A DNA stretch of 64,000 nt from Chitinophaga tropicalis. Its GTDB lineage: Bacteria > Bacteroidota > Bacteroidia > Chitinophagales > Chitinophagaceae. Both the position numbers and the translations under genes were made by a program. The stretch covers positions 1-64,000 of the forward strand of contig NZ_WRXN01000012.1 of assembly GCF_009758205.1 (NCBI RefSeq). The letters run 5' to 3'. This document shows positions 35,676 to 44,937 of this stretch, piece by piece. The notes under the pieces were generated by a model. It saw only the letters and a program-made list of their open reading frames with translations. It was not told the DNA's origin and ran no database searches. Within the stretch, counting starts at the first letter, position 1, and every line of letters starts with the position of its first letter.

Positions 35676-36731
35676 TCATGGTTTTGGTTCAGCAGATATA
35701 GTTTCGTTTTCAAAAACGGAAATAATGGAGGAGGCATTGCCAAGGTCCAGTCCTACGCTTCTCTGATGTTTATCGTCAGAGATCCTGAGCGAGTTATAAA
35801 GATAACCAATGCTCACGAGGTTTTCCGGGTCCGGCGCGACTTCCACGGGGATAAAATCCCTGAATTCCTCTACGAAAGCGTCTGTCAGTTCGCGGTAATG
35901 GGCGCCGCCGCCCATCAGGTATATTTTGCTGCAATTTTCAAAGTCCTGGTCAGTGAAATAGTTTCTCATGAGGGGAGATACCACTTCTTTGTAATAGGCC
36001 GTCAGCAATGCTTTGCGCATATCTTTCAGGTCTATTCTTTTACGGTTGGTGAAGATGGAACCTTTCATGAAGGCATCGTCCAGCTGATGCTCGTTCTTCA
36101 TATCCAGGTAATATTGTTTGTTCAGCTCACGGGCCAGGTTGTTAATGGCGTATTTGATGCCATGGGAGCTGAAGCAGGTACGGTTTATCAACCCATCGGC
36201 AGTAGCCATGCCGCCTTCAATAGTACCGAAGCCAAAGCTTACGGCGATGAAGTTCTCTGTTTTGGGATCGTTCACCGTTTTTTTCAGTCCGATGATACCG
36301 CCTACAATTTCAGGGATCACTTCAAACCGCTCAATATCCAGCATCCCTTTTTTAATAGCTCCTTTATTATTGAAAGTGTGAGTATCGTATTCTATCAGAA
36401 AGTGTCTCTTGGTTAAAAACTGTTCTGCTGCGCCTTTATATATATTATAAGTAGAGAAGGGAAAGCCCATGGTGACAGACAGTGGCTGTTGTACTTTATC
36501 AAGTACGTTGATCATGGCTGCTTTAAAGAGGATTTCGTAGTCAGCTTCCTGGGGAGCAGCGTTAGTGATGCGCCCGGGATTGATGCCGCCCCGTCTGGCC
36601 ATGTTCCCAACAATGTACCAGTTATCGTCTTTTTTGATCTTAAGTCCGTTCAATAAGTCCTTGGAAGAGTTTTCAGTGTTGCCATACGCTGTTTCAAAAA
36701 CACTTGGGAAGCTAATAGCAGATACTTTCAT
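35676..36731 (-). CDS. ParM/StbA-like actin-family protein
   Basis: A 351-residue actin-like ATPase of the ParM/StbA group. A phosphate-binding loop lies near residue 165 (V-S-F-G-F-G-T-I-E-G-G), and an adenosine-binding loop Y-L-M-G-G-G-A-H-Y lies near residue 270. Close to the C-terminus is V-G-L-D-L-G-N-A-S-S, which resembles phosphate 1 of the actin fold (usually at the N-terminus), so the domain order may be circularly permuted. ParM moves plasmids, but this gene is next to a bactofilin with no ParR or parC in view. A chromosomal cytoskeletal role is therefore more likely. Confidence 0.75.
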   Translation of the reverse strand: MKVSAISFPSVFETAYGNTENSSKDLLNGLKIKKDDNWYIVGNMARRGGINPGRITNAAPQEADYEILFKAAMINVLDKVQQPLSVTMGFPFSTYNIYKGAAEQFLTKRHFLIEYDTHTFNNKGAIKKGMLDIERFEVIPEIVGGIIGLKKTVNDPKTENFIAVSFGFGTIEGGMATADGLINRTCFSSHGIKYAINNLARELNKQYYLDMKNEHQLDDAFMKGSIFTNRKRIDLKDMRKALLTAYYKEVVSPLMRNYFTDQDFENCSKIYLMGGGAHYRELTDAFVEEFRDFIPVEVAPDPENLVSIGYLYNSLRISDDKHQRSVGLDLGNASSIISVFENETISAEPKP

Positions 36732-37023
36732 GATAGCAGGATTATATATGATTAAAATTTAAATCTGAGTTTTTTCAATAAAATTATCTTTATCACTTAT
36801 GCCACAGGGATTCACGGGTCATTTTTCTCAATCGGGTCAGTGCTGTTTCCGCACAATAATGTCATTAAATATATAAAAAATAATTAAACATTATCCAACA
36901 CAAATTTGTTGAAGCTCAAATTTATTGATTATCAATATAGCTTCAGGTTAACAATTTATCAATTTAATTCGTTATATGCAAGCGATTGCAATTTTTGGGG
37001 GAGGGGAAGAGAGGAGGAATTGT
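36732..37023. other. AT-rich intergenic region upstream of the actin-like gene
   Basis: A non-coding stretch of about 290 bp that is AT-rich and holds the promoter side of the actin-like/bactofilin operon (minus strand). CAAATTTA near 36916 is the reverse complement of a TAnnTTTG-like box but has no convincing partner at the expected distance. I see no open reading frame or RNA element. Confidence 0.4.
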
Positions 37024-37067
37024 TCAAAAAAAATAGCTTTCGCCGTGGCGAAAGCTATTTTTTTTGA
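37024..37067 (-). terminator. Long hairpin terminator of the M1 peptidase gene
   Basis: Arms 37024-37044 and 37047-37067 pair almost perfectly over about 20 bp, with A8 and T8 tracts within the stem. It lies 21 bp beyond the stop of the minus-strand peptidase gene. It belongs to the same hairpin family as those at 11472, 22893 and 41508, but its loop is GT-centred. Confidence 0.83.
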
Positions 37068-37087
37068 GGGGAGCTATGCGCAATAAT

Positions 37088-39688
37088 TTATTTAAAGTCG
37101 GAATCGCTTAAACCGCTGTTTACCTTTACCTCGGTTACTTTAAAGTCGATTTGCTGGCCTCCCAGGTTATTTTTCAGCAAATAGGGGAATTTGACACCAT
37201 TGACTTCCCGGTAATCGCTGGACTCAATTATACCTGAGATCTGTTCGCCGTTACGGTTCACGGTTTTTACTTTCAGGCCGGTTGTCACATCATAGTAAAG
37301 CTCTGTCACGCCACCTTCGTCGCCTTCGGACACGGTAAGCATGTAGGATTCTTTTCCATCGTCACCTGTAACAATATTCTGTGACAATTGTACTTTAGAA
37401 AGGTTATCGAGGTATCCCAGTTCAGGTACCAGTGTCAGGTTATCGCGGATACCAGCTTTTGCTTCATCGTTCAGCGGCATGGGAGCGCCCATCTGTATAG
37501 CTGAGATACTATCGCCGTTGATCACCAGTTTGCTGGCATGTACGTTCATGGCGGGGATGAAGACGTCAAGCAGGAATTTATCAGGTGATTTATATTTCCT
37601 GGTCATTTTGATATCAGTGCCCTGTACATTACCAGTAGCTACGGTAGCCTGGTCTTTGATCGCTTTGATCTTTTCTACACCGCCTATTGCCTGCAGATAT
37701 CTGTTCAGGATATCTTTAACGGATACGGAGGCAGGTACTTTTTTGATATCGCCGTTCCAGGTATTGTTGACAGGGTCGATATCAGGGAAAGCTTTGTCAG
37801 GATCTATCACTACCCTGGTGATGCGGGAATCAGAATTATGTCTGAATGTCCAGGTGGAACCGCGTTCCCATACTTCGGCAGGGAGCTTTACTGTATCAGT
37901 TTGTCCTTTGCTGTCAGTAACGGCTACGATGACAGGCAGTGCCATCTGCTCCAGGTTCTCTACAGTGATGAGTGCACCGCGGGAGGGATCGGCACCTACG
38001 TATTTCACGTCTTTCACTGCCTGGTCCAGTTTCCAGTTGTTGATGAACCATCCTCTCCAGAACCAGCTCAGGTCTTCGCCGGCAGCATTTTCCATGGTAC
38101 GGAAGAAGTCCCAGGGAGTTGGGTGTTTAAATGCCCAGCGTTGTATATAAGTGCGGAAAGCATATTCAAAACGTTCTTTACCCAGGATGTAATCGCGCAG
38201 GATGCCAAGGCCCATAGCGGGTTTATAATAAGCTGCAATACCCAGGTAGCTGCTCTGGATCACATCAGGAGTGCTCATGATGGGATCGGAGCCGAACATG
38301 GCGCGGCCCATGGATTGCCCCTGTTGTTTCTGGTAAAATTCACCGTTGTTGAATACTTTACCGGAGCCGTCGTTGATAAAGGTGTTGAAGCCTTCATCCA
38401 TCCAGGCGTATTTTCTTTCGTTGGAGCCTACTATCATAGGGAACCAGTTATGGCCGAACTCGTGGTCTGTCACTCCCCAGAGACCGCTGCCGGAGCTTCT
38501 GTAGGAGCAGAAAACGATGCCGGGGTATTCCATACCACCTACAATGCCTGCTACGTTGGTAGCAACAGGATAGGTATATTCAAACCACTGGTTGGAATAG
38601 ATCTCGATACAACCTTTTACAAATTCTGTTGATCTTACCCAGCCGTTAGGGCGCATCACGCTTTCAACGGGGTAAACAGACTGGGCCAGGGCTTTTTTGC
38701 CGCTGGGCAGGTTGATCCTGGCTGCATCCCAGATAAATGCCCTGGAAGCTGCCCAGGAAACATCGCGGGCATTTTTACATTCAAAATGCCAGGTCAGGTT
38801 ACCGGTGCGGGCAGGTGTTTTTATTACGTCAGCGCTGTCTTTGATCATTACGGTCTGGTCGCTGTTACGTGCTTTGGCCAGCTGTGCTCTTTCGTTCTCT
38901 GTGAGCACCTGGGATTCGTTTTTCAGTTCGCCGGAGCCTACTACTACCAGTCCTGCAGGAGCGGTGATGGTGTAGTCAAAGTCTCCGTATTCCAGGTAAA
39001 ACTCGGAAGCGCCCATGTAAGGAATGGAGTTCCAGCCCAGTACGTCGTCATATACTTCCATGCGCGGGTACCATTGGGCTATTTCATAGATCCAGCCGTT
39101 GCTGGTTTTCAGACGGCCGGTACGGTCTGTACCATACTGGGGCACATCATAGGAGTATTCGATGCTGATCTTTGCGGTACCTCCCCCGGCCTGTAACGGT
39201 TTCGGGAGAATGATCTGCATACGTGTATCTGTTACCAGGTATTTGATCTCTGTTTTTTTACCGCCTACGGTTACATTCACTGACCTGATATTATACCCGT
39301 CTGTAGAGGTACGGTTGGCGAAGCGGCCGCCGGTTACTACGGATGTGGCGGCGCCGCGGGAATTTTCCTTGTAAATGTTCTGGTCCAGCTGCAGCCAGAG
39401 GAATGGCAGGCCGTCGGGGCTGTTGTTCTTATAGGAGATGTTCACTGTACCGCTTACACTGTGTTTGGCGGTATCTAATGTCACGTTAATGGCATAGTCT
39501 GCCCTGTTCTGCCAGTATTTATGACCTGGGGCGCCGGTTGCGCTGCGGTATTCATTGCCGTTTGACGGATAGAACAGGGGGCTGAATGCTTCATGCTGGT
39601 CGTATTTTGATGTGGTTTGTCCTAAGACAGACTGCATGCAGGACATCAAAAGGAGGCCGGGAAGCAGGAGGATTTTGTTGATATTCAT
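37088..39688 (-). CDS. Exported M1-family metallopeptidase
   Basis: An 866-residue zinc aminopeptidase-like enzyme. After an N-terminal signal with a possible lipobox (L-L-M-S-C, Cys 17), there is an N-terminal beta-saddle and the catalytic domain. The zinc motif is HEFGH followed 18 residues later by E (H-E-F-G-H ... W-M-D-E-G), exact for gluzincins. The exopeptidase motif reads V-G-G-M-E-Y, close to the canonical G-x-M-E-N. The last 230 residues look like an outer-membrane-lipoprotein-sorting-like beta domain, an arrangement common in Bacteroidota M1 proteins. It is likely periplasmic or surface-bound and takes part in peptide use. It is transcribed alone, with a hairpin after it. Confidence 0.9.
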   Translation of the reverse strand: MNINKILLLPGLLLMSCMQSVLGQTTSKYDQHEAFSPLFYPSNGNEYRSATGAPGHKYWQNRADYAINVTLDTAKHSVSGTVNISYKNNSPDGLPFLWLQLDQNIYKENSRGAATSVVTGGRFANRTSTDGYNIRSVNVTVGGKKTEIKYLVTDTRMQIILPKPLQAGGGTAKISIEYSYDVPQYGTDRTGRLKTSNGWIYEIAQWYPRMEVYDDVLGWNSIPYMGASEFYLEYGDFDYTITAPAGLVVVGSGELKNESQVLTENERAQLAKARNSDQTVMIKDSADVIKTPARTGNLTWHFECKNARDVSWAASRAFIWDAARINLPSGKKALAQSVYPVESVMRPNGWVRSTEFVKGCIEIYSNQWFEYTYPVATNVAGIVGGMEYPGIVFCSYRSSGSGLWGVTDHEFGHNWFPMIVGSNERKYAWMDEGFNTFINDGSGKVFNNGEFYQKQQGQSMGRAMFGSDPIMSTPDVIQSSYLGIAAYYKPAMGLGILRDYILGKERFEYAFRTYIQRWAFKHPTPWDFFRTMENAAGEDLSWFWRGWFINNWKLDQAVKDVKYVGADPSRGALITVENLEQMALPVIVAVTDSKGQTDTVKLPAEVWERGSTWTFRHNSDSRITRVVIDPDKAFPDIDPVNNTWNGDIKKVPASVSVKDILNRYLQAIGGVEKIKAIKDQATVATGNVQGTDIKMTRKYKSPDKFLLDVFIPAMNVHASKLVINGDSISAIQMGAPMPLNDEAKAGIRDNLTLVPELGYLDNLSKVQLSQNIVTGDDGKESYMLTVSEGDEGGVTELYYDVTTGLKVKTVNRNGEQISGIIESSDYREVNGVKFPYLLKNNLGGQQIDFKVTEVKVNSGLSDSDFK

Positions 39689-39851
39689 TTACGATATGTT
39701 TGGAAATAGTCATAAATATAACAAAAGGGGAATAAGGATAAAAGAAGTTGTATAGCAGTTTGAATTGTTTTTTGATGGGTGGTGGGGGGAGAGGAGCAGA
39801 TAAAGATTAAATAAAATATTTATACATTTACACCCAGAACCACAAAAACCT

Positions 39852-41477
39852 ATGAAATATTTCTACACAGGCCTTATCCTGTTGTTACTACTGTTTGCCA
39901 ACCACGCATTTGCACAAACGCCTAAAGTACAGCTCAGCGAGAGCTTCCCTGAACCGGGAGACGGATTTGACAAGCTCGTTTTATTACCTAACGGCAATAC
40001 CGCATACCTTCATTTTGATAAGAAACTGGGAATAGTGGTTACTATCTACAATGCCCAACATACGGTTGCGGCAACGGAAACCGTGACCGGCGCTCTCTGG
40101 GATGCACAAAATCTTAATGATACGGAGATAGATGGTATTTATGCTATTAATGGCCAGATAGTGCTCTTTTTGCAGCAACTGGTGAAATATAAACCTAACC
40201 TATACCGGTTGGTACTGGATGCCAGTACCGGTAAACTGGTGCAGGAAGATAAGCTGGGCGAGCTGCCTACTGTACTGCACAGGGACGTAGCTGTACAGAA
40301 TAATTTTTCATCGCACGATTTTTATGTGGTAAAAGATGCGCAGAGCGACTATTATGCTGTTGCTTCTTTTGCCGGTGGGGAACTGCAAAGGAAAGAGCTG
40401 CCCGAAGAGCGTATCAGGGTCATGCACTTCAGCCCGGAGCATAAGCTGATACACAGCGCTGCTTATTATATGCCGGGAAGTCCTTATGATTATTATGCTT
40501 ACCTGGATATGAGCGTACAGGGAGGAGAGAAGGTATATGTTGCTACGGCGGCGTTGAGTAACCGTAAAGGCAGTAAGGATTCTGCCGCTATTGTAGTGAT
40601 CTCTTCAGCAGGCAGGGAAAACAGTGTTTTCGCTCACCGTACTCTTTCATATACCGCTAACTTTGCAGATGTGCATGCCAGCCTGCAACGGGCTGCCGGT
40701 ACCAACATTTTACACCTGTTACTGAATAATACAGGAGAAGCTGATAACGCCGGCGCCTATATTAATTATATTGATGCTGCAACGCTGGAGCTTCGTCACT
40801 ACAAGCATCTGCGTAAGGAGAAAGTAAGTGCGTTTGCACAGCAAAAAATGAAGTATACAGGGCCGTATTCCGGTCAGCCGCAGCTGTTGCTTTCGCATAA
40901 GGATGGCAGCAGTACTGTACTGTTTGAAACGATGAGTGAGTTTGCTTCTACGGGTACTAATTCATGGAATAAGATGCATACCAATCTGAATGATATAGGT
41001 GTGTCTCACCTGGATGCAACGGGTGCAGAACAGTCTGGTTATGCGCTGATCAAAATGCAGGTGGCCAATGGTACTTATTCGCCGTTGTACCTGCACAGGA
41101 AGAAAAAGGGACAATGGATTTTCCGTAACCGGATACAGGCGCTTAATACAACGCCGTATCTTTCTTTCGAGTATATTCCTACGCCAAAAGGTACTTATAT
41201 AATTTTCAATGACTACCTGCAGTATCTTGATCCTGGTGGTACGTACCTGGATAAAAGGCCGTTGCGTTACCTGACTGAGGCGAATGCGGTGTGTTACCGT
41301 TGTGATGATAAACAACAGGAGCGGTTATTTCTTTTTGGTACACCGGAGACGTTTAAAGGATATTATTGTATGCTGGGTTCGTCTGATTATGGAGAAGCAA
41401 GTTCTACTTATGTTACTATCATGATCACGAGGAAAGGTGAGGAGAGAAAAGCGCAAATAGCGTGGGTTTCATTCTGA
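39852..41477 (+). CDS. Secreted protein of unknown function
   Basis: A 541-residue exported protein that I do not recognise. The signal peptide (Leu-rich core, cleavage at A-F-A-Q near residue 22) is clear. The mature part is beta-rich with Tyr-rich strands and repeated short blocks such as N-G-N-T-A-Y-L-H-F-D, suggesting a beta-propeller or similar fold. No catalytic motif, membrane segment or T9SS C-terminal tag is apparent. Two Cys close to the C-terminus (C-Y-R-C-D-D) could bind a metal or form a disulphide. It is followed 30 bp later by a strong hairpin, so it is a single-gene unit. Codons in the last third turn T/G-rich. Confidence 0.75.
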   Translation: MKYFYTGLILLLLLFANHAFAQTPKVQLSESFPEPGDGFDKLVLLPNGNTAYLHFDKKLGIVVTIYNAQHTVAATETVTGALWDAQNLNDTEIDGIYAINGQIVLFLQQLVKYKPNLYRLVLDASTGKLVQEDKLGELPTVLHRDVAVQNNFSSHDFYVVKDAQSDYYAVASFAGGELQRKELPEERIRVMHFSPEHKLIHSAAYYMPGSPYDYYAYLDMSVQGGEKVYVATAALSNRKGSKDSAAIVVISSAGRENSVFAHRTLSYTANFADVHASLQRAAGTNILHLLLNNTGEADNAGAYINYIDAATLELRHYKHLRKEKVSAFAQQKMKYTGPYSGQPQLLLSHKDGSSTVLFETMSEFASTGTNSWNKMHTNLNDIGVSHLDATGAEQSGYALIKMQVANGTYSPLYLHRKKKGQWIFRNRIQALNTTPYLSFEYIPTPKGTYIIFNDYLQYLDPGGTYLDKRPLRYLTEANAVCYRCDDKQQERLFLFGTPETFKGYYCMLGSSDYGEASSTYVTIMITRKGEERKAQIAWVSF

Positions 41478-41507
41478 TAAGATTGCTATTATAGAGCGGG
41501 AAAGTTG

Positions 41508-41550
41508 CACAAAAAAACGCTTTTGCCTTCGGCAAAAGCGTTTTTTTGTG
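41508..41550 (+). terminator. Perfect 20-bp hairpin terminator, TTC loop
   Basis: Arms 41508-41527 and 41531-41550 are perfect inverted repeats around TTC, with A7 and T7 tracts in the stem feet. The tail gggagcgctgcgcggc (41551-41566) resembles the GC-rich tails at 11528 and 22947. The hairpin starts 30 bp after the unknown secreted protein. Confidence 0.87.
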
Positions 41551-41757
41551 GGGAGCGCTGCGCGGCTTTTTAGGGAGGGGATTGAGTTTGCGATGTTTGT
41601 TTTTTGTCTTGCGAATAAAAATGTATATTCATTAAATGCCCGTATTTCCTGTCGGGAGGCATATGCAATAAGATACCCATTTACATTTGTCATGTGATAC
41701 ACACATCCCCCCTATGTGTAGTGTTCGTTCTTACTCACTCACAAAACTAATCTGATT

Positions 41758-42741
41758 ATGATGTACACTCAGCAATTGCCGGGCCTTTATTGCCCATTTC
41801 CGTCAAAGTTGAATCCTCACGTAGAAAAATCAGACAAACACACTACCAATTGGGTTAAAAAGTACAGGCTTGTTCCTTCAGAGGAAGTCTGGTCATATTA
41901 TCACAGACAAAAGTTTACCTGGATGGTAGCGAGAATGTTTCCCACCGCAGAGCCGCATGCATTGAGTATTGCGGCCGATCTTAACACACTGTTGTTCATA
42001 CTGGATGATCAGTTTGATGAACATTCGGATGACTCTGCCGGTATTAAACAGAGCATACAGTTTGAACGGCTTGTACACGCGCTCATCGGTATTATGAAAC
42101 GTAACAGCATTGTAACACTAGAAAAGGGAGGGCCTGTACTGAGCGCAGTCAGCGACTTCTGGAGAAGGATCCGGAAGCTTGGAAACCTTGGCTGGCAAGT
42201 AAGATTTATAGAGAGCCTGCAACAGGCTTTTGCCGCTAACCTATGGAGAATTGAGAATGTTAACCGATCACAGTTGCCTTCAGTTGAAGAATATATGAAG
42301 TGGAGACCTATCTTCAGCGGGGCCAGTTTTTTTGCATATCTGCTTGAAGCGATAGAGGGATTTTGTTTGCCGGATTATGTTTTCCTGGATGGTAAGGTGC
42401 AGCGGCTGATCCAGCTGTGCAGCAATACTATCTGCTGGGCAAATGATCTTTTCTCTTTTAACAAGGAACTTGAGCAGGGGGACGAAATGAATCTTGTAAT
42501 GCTGATCAGGAACAACAGGGACTGTTCTATTGATGAAGCCATTACAGCAGCAGTAAATATTCATGATGAACAGGTTAAACAGTTCGAGACGCTTGCACAG
42601 GAATTGCCATCATTCAATATGTCCACAGATCTACAGTTGAGCAGGTATATACATGCCTTATCCATTATGATGAAAGGAAATATAGACTGGAGTACGAAGG
42701 ATACGGAGCGGTATCATTTTACCATGCTTGAAACGGCCTGA
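41758..42741 (+). CDS. Class I terpene synthase
   Basis: A 327-residue all-helical terpene cyclase that ionises a prenyl diphosphate in the cytoplasm. Every catalytic element of the bacterial type is present: the Asp-rich motif DDQFDE (residues 83-88), the pyrophosphate-sensor Arg at 183, the NSE motif NDLFSFNKE (N229, S233, E237) 46 residues after it, and the C-terminal R-Y pair (318-319). Length is normal for a single-domain synthase. The product cannot be read from sequence; sesquiterpene or diterpene is possible. It faces a hybrid kinase gene 50 bp away, and a P450 gene lies beyond that, so an oxygenated terpene is a reasonable inference. Confidence 0.93.
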   Translation: MMYTQQLPGLYCPFPSKLNPHVEKSDKHTTNWVKKYRLVPSEEVWSYYHRQKFTWMVARMFPTAEPHALSIAADLNTLLFILDDQFDEHSDDSAGIKQSIQFERLVHALIGIMKRNSIVTLEKGGPVLSAVSDFWRRIRKLGNLGWQVRFIESLQQAFAANLWRIENVNRSQLPSVEEYMKWRPIFSGASFFAYLLEAIEGFCLPDYVFLDGKVQRLIQLCSNTICWANDLFSFNKELEQGDEMNLVMLIRNNRDCSIDEAITAAVNIHDEQVKQFETLAQELPSFNMSTDLQLSRYIHALSIMMKGNIDWSTKDTERYHFTMLETA

Positions 42742-42791
42742 TAATGGCTGACAGGGGGACGCCCATCCCGGTCACGTAACATAGGGGGGGA

Positions 42792-44585
42792 TCAGGGGTG
42801 GGCCCCTGCCTGTAGATATTTAGTCAGTGTAGCGTGTAATGCTTTAAACTCTATTGGTTTTACCATATACTCATTGGCGCCTGCCAGCAGCATTTCTTCG
42901 CTGGCTTCTTTGAAAGCATCTCCACTAGCTATAATAACAGGGATATTTTTCAGTAAGGGATCTTTCCTGATCTGCGCCAGTGTATCTTTTCCGCTCATAC
43001 CGGGAATATGAGAATCGAGAATAATGATATCGGGCCTGGAAGCTCTTGCCAGCAGGAGCCCCTGTACACCATCTTCAGCCTGCATAACCCTGCTGCCTAG
43101 TCCGCAGAGGAATCTTGAAAGGATCATCTGGCTCATTTTATCATCTTCGATGATCAGTATGGAAGTATGGCTGAGGTGGATGAATTGTTCTTCTTCATGT
43201 ATGCCGCGGAGAGCACCGTTTGCTGCAACAGTGAGCAGAGGCAGTGTAACCGTGAAGGTTGTACCTTTTCCCGGGACGCTGCGCACATTTATATTACCAC
43301 CCATTATGGTGATCAGATGCCGGGTAATGTGCAGTCCCAGGCCTGTGCCTTCGAGAAAGATATTCCTTTCGGTAACGAAGGCGTCGAATATAGTGGATTG
43401 TCTTTCGGGACTGATACCTTCTCCTTCATCTGTTACTTCCAGCTGCCAGTTATCATTCTCCGCAGATATGCGCAGCTGTACTTCACTTTCCTGGCAGGTA
43501 AATTTAATGGCGTTTGACAGGAGGTTATTCAGTGTTTTACTGAGCAGTATCCTGTCGCAGATGATCATTTCCGGCATGTTTTCGGCTATCCTATACCTGA
43601 TCTTCACCATTTTTACGTTGGCTACATACTGATGCATGTTCACAATGCCTTCTATCCAATCCTGCAGGTTAAAGGCGGCCGGCTGGGGTGTATCCAGCTT
43701 ACCGGCTTCTATCCTTGAAAATTCAAGCACATTGTTGATGATTTCGCGGGTATTGTAACTGGCCGCGTACAGATGATCTATGAGCTGTTTAACAGGGGCG
43801 AGCGTGTGTTCCTGTTCAGCTTTCAGTTGCAGCAACTGGCTGATGCCGAAAATAGCGTTAAGGGGAGTACGTATTTCGTGACTGGTTTCTCTTACAAATA
43901 CTGTTTTGGCGTCTGTAGCTTTGGCCAGTTGGGCGGTGAGGAGTTCCAGTTCCTTGTTATGTCTTTCAACTTTCTTCAGCATTTCCTGCACCATTTCTGT
44001 TTCGCGCTTCTGCAGGCGATCTACGTTCTTTACATAATAATAGATGACCATCAGGTCCAGCAGGAGTATACTTGGAATGGTTACCCACCTGATAACAAAT
44101 TGTGTGGCGGAGTGTTCATCTACCGGTGTTTCAGGGGTAATGAAACCATTGTACATGTTGATCTCTCCGAGCAGGAAACAGAAGATGGTTATGCCTATAC
44201 CTAATCTTCTCATTTTTGCTGTTTCAAAGAGCAGCATGGAGAGACCCACCAGGAAAATGAAAAGCAGGTGGACTTCCGTTACTCTTCCCATTACAGCGCT
44301 GTAATACTGTATTGTAACGTTATTAACGAGTATGAGGGCTATTACAGCAGCGGTATATCTGCCAAGGTAGTTGAGGAAGATGATGCTTAGCAGCAATGCG
44401 GCTTCGATCATTGCCGGTGCAACTATGCTCTCTTTGCCGGTAAGGAAATAACAGCAGGCGCTAAATGCAATAGACATAGATGCAGTGGTGAGGCAGATTG
44501 TGTTCACTATGCGGATTGAACGTTTCTTGTCCTCATGCAGAGAGTCATTGCAGCCAGTAGTAACAATTCGTTGTAGTAGGTTCAT
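42792..44585 (-). CDS. Membrane hybrid histidine kinase with C-terminal receiver
   Basis: A 597-residue sensor. The first 220 residues hold about six hydrophobic segments with little periplasmic sequence, and the following coiled-coil linker runs to about 255. The HisKA box is R-E-T-S-H-E-I-R-T-P-L-N-A with the phospho-His. The HATPase has N-A-I-K-F-T, D-E-G-E-G-I and G-T-G-L-G-L. A receiver domain ends the protein, with phospho-Asp in I-I-I-L-D-S-H-I-P-G-M and Lys in Y-M-V-K-P. No output DNA-binding domain is fused, so a separate partner is needed. I use ATG at 44585; an ATG at 44747 would add a 54-residue lead without family features. It lies between the terpene synthase and P450 genes. Confidence 0.88.
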   Translation of the reverse strand: MNLLQRIVTTGCNDSLHEDKKRSIRIVNTICLTTASMSIAFSACCYFLTGKESIVAPAMIEAALLLSIIFLNYLGRYTAAVIALILVNNVTIQYYSAVMGRVTEVHLLFIFLVGLSMLLFETAKMRRLGIGITIFCFLLGEINMYNGFITPETPVDEHSATQFVIRWVTIPSILLLDLMVIYYYVKNVDRLQKRETEMVQEMLKKVERHNKELELLTAQLAKATDAKTVFVRETSHEIRTPLNAIFGISQLLQLKAEQEHTLAPVKQLIDHLYAASYNTREIINNVLEFSRIEAGKLDTPQPAAFNLQDWIEGIVNMHQYVANVKMVKIRYRIAENMPEMIICDRILLSKTLNNLLSNAIKFTCQESEVQLRISAENDNWQLEVTDEGEGISPERQSTIFDAFVTERNIFLEGTGLGLHITRHLITIMGGNINVRSVPGKGTTFTVTLPLLTVAANGALRGIHEEEQFIHLSHTSILIIEDDKMSQMILSRFLCGLGSRVMQAEDGVQGLLLARASRPDIIILDSHIPGMSGKDTLAQIRKDPLLKNIPVIIASGDAFKEASEEMLLAGANEYMVKPIEFKALHATLTKYLQAGAHP

Positions 44586-44794
44586 GCACCGATCTTTTAC
44601 TTTTACGGAACATCTGTTCAATGGGATTGTATCAGGTTTCCCTGCTTGTACAATTATTCCATCCGATTTTTCGAATTCAGATACAGTTTGTTGATTACAT
44701 TGCAGAATAGCGATTGGGGCCAGGTTCCAACTGCAATTTACGTACATTCGGATATATATACATAGTATATCCGGTTTGATGATATTTTTTTATG

Positions 44795-44863
44795 GGTTTG
44801 GCCCTGCGGGCCAAACCGGTGTTTTATCTGATGGTACTTTTTTGGTTTGGCCTGCGGCCAAAC
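44795..44863. repeat. Two related GC-rich hairpins after the P450 gene
   Basis: GGTTTGGCCC-TGC-GGGCCAAACC (arms 44795-44804 and 44808-44817) and GTTTGGCC-TGC-GGCCAAAC (44845-44852 and 44856-44863) are two versions of one palindrome. They lie in the 352-bp gap between the end of the P450 gene and the start of the kinase gene. Neither has a clean T-tract in the P450 direction, so they may be repeat elements with or without terminator function. The rest of the gap has no open reading frame I can support. Confidence 0.6.
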
Positions 44864-44937
44864 GGAATTTTGCTGATAGTTGTTTTTATAATTGCCCCCT
44901 TGAACCAGAGCCTGACCGAGGCTCGAAACGGCTCATA

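Noticed and set aside
35676-36416. Antisense open frames across the actin-like gene
   Set aside because: The minus-strand product has actin-family motifs and the plus-strand product has none.
43024-43632. Long open frames on the plus strand within the hybrid kinase gene
   Set aside because: They mirror the kinase on the other strand, whose domains and motifs are intact; the antisense products look like no protein family.
44795-44863. Paired hairpins as confirmed terminators of the P450 gene
   Set aside because: Stems are good, but the side that would carry the T-tract in the P450 direction is not T-rich, so they are listed only as repeats.
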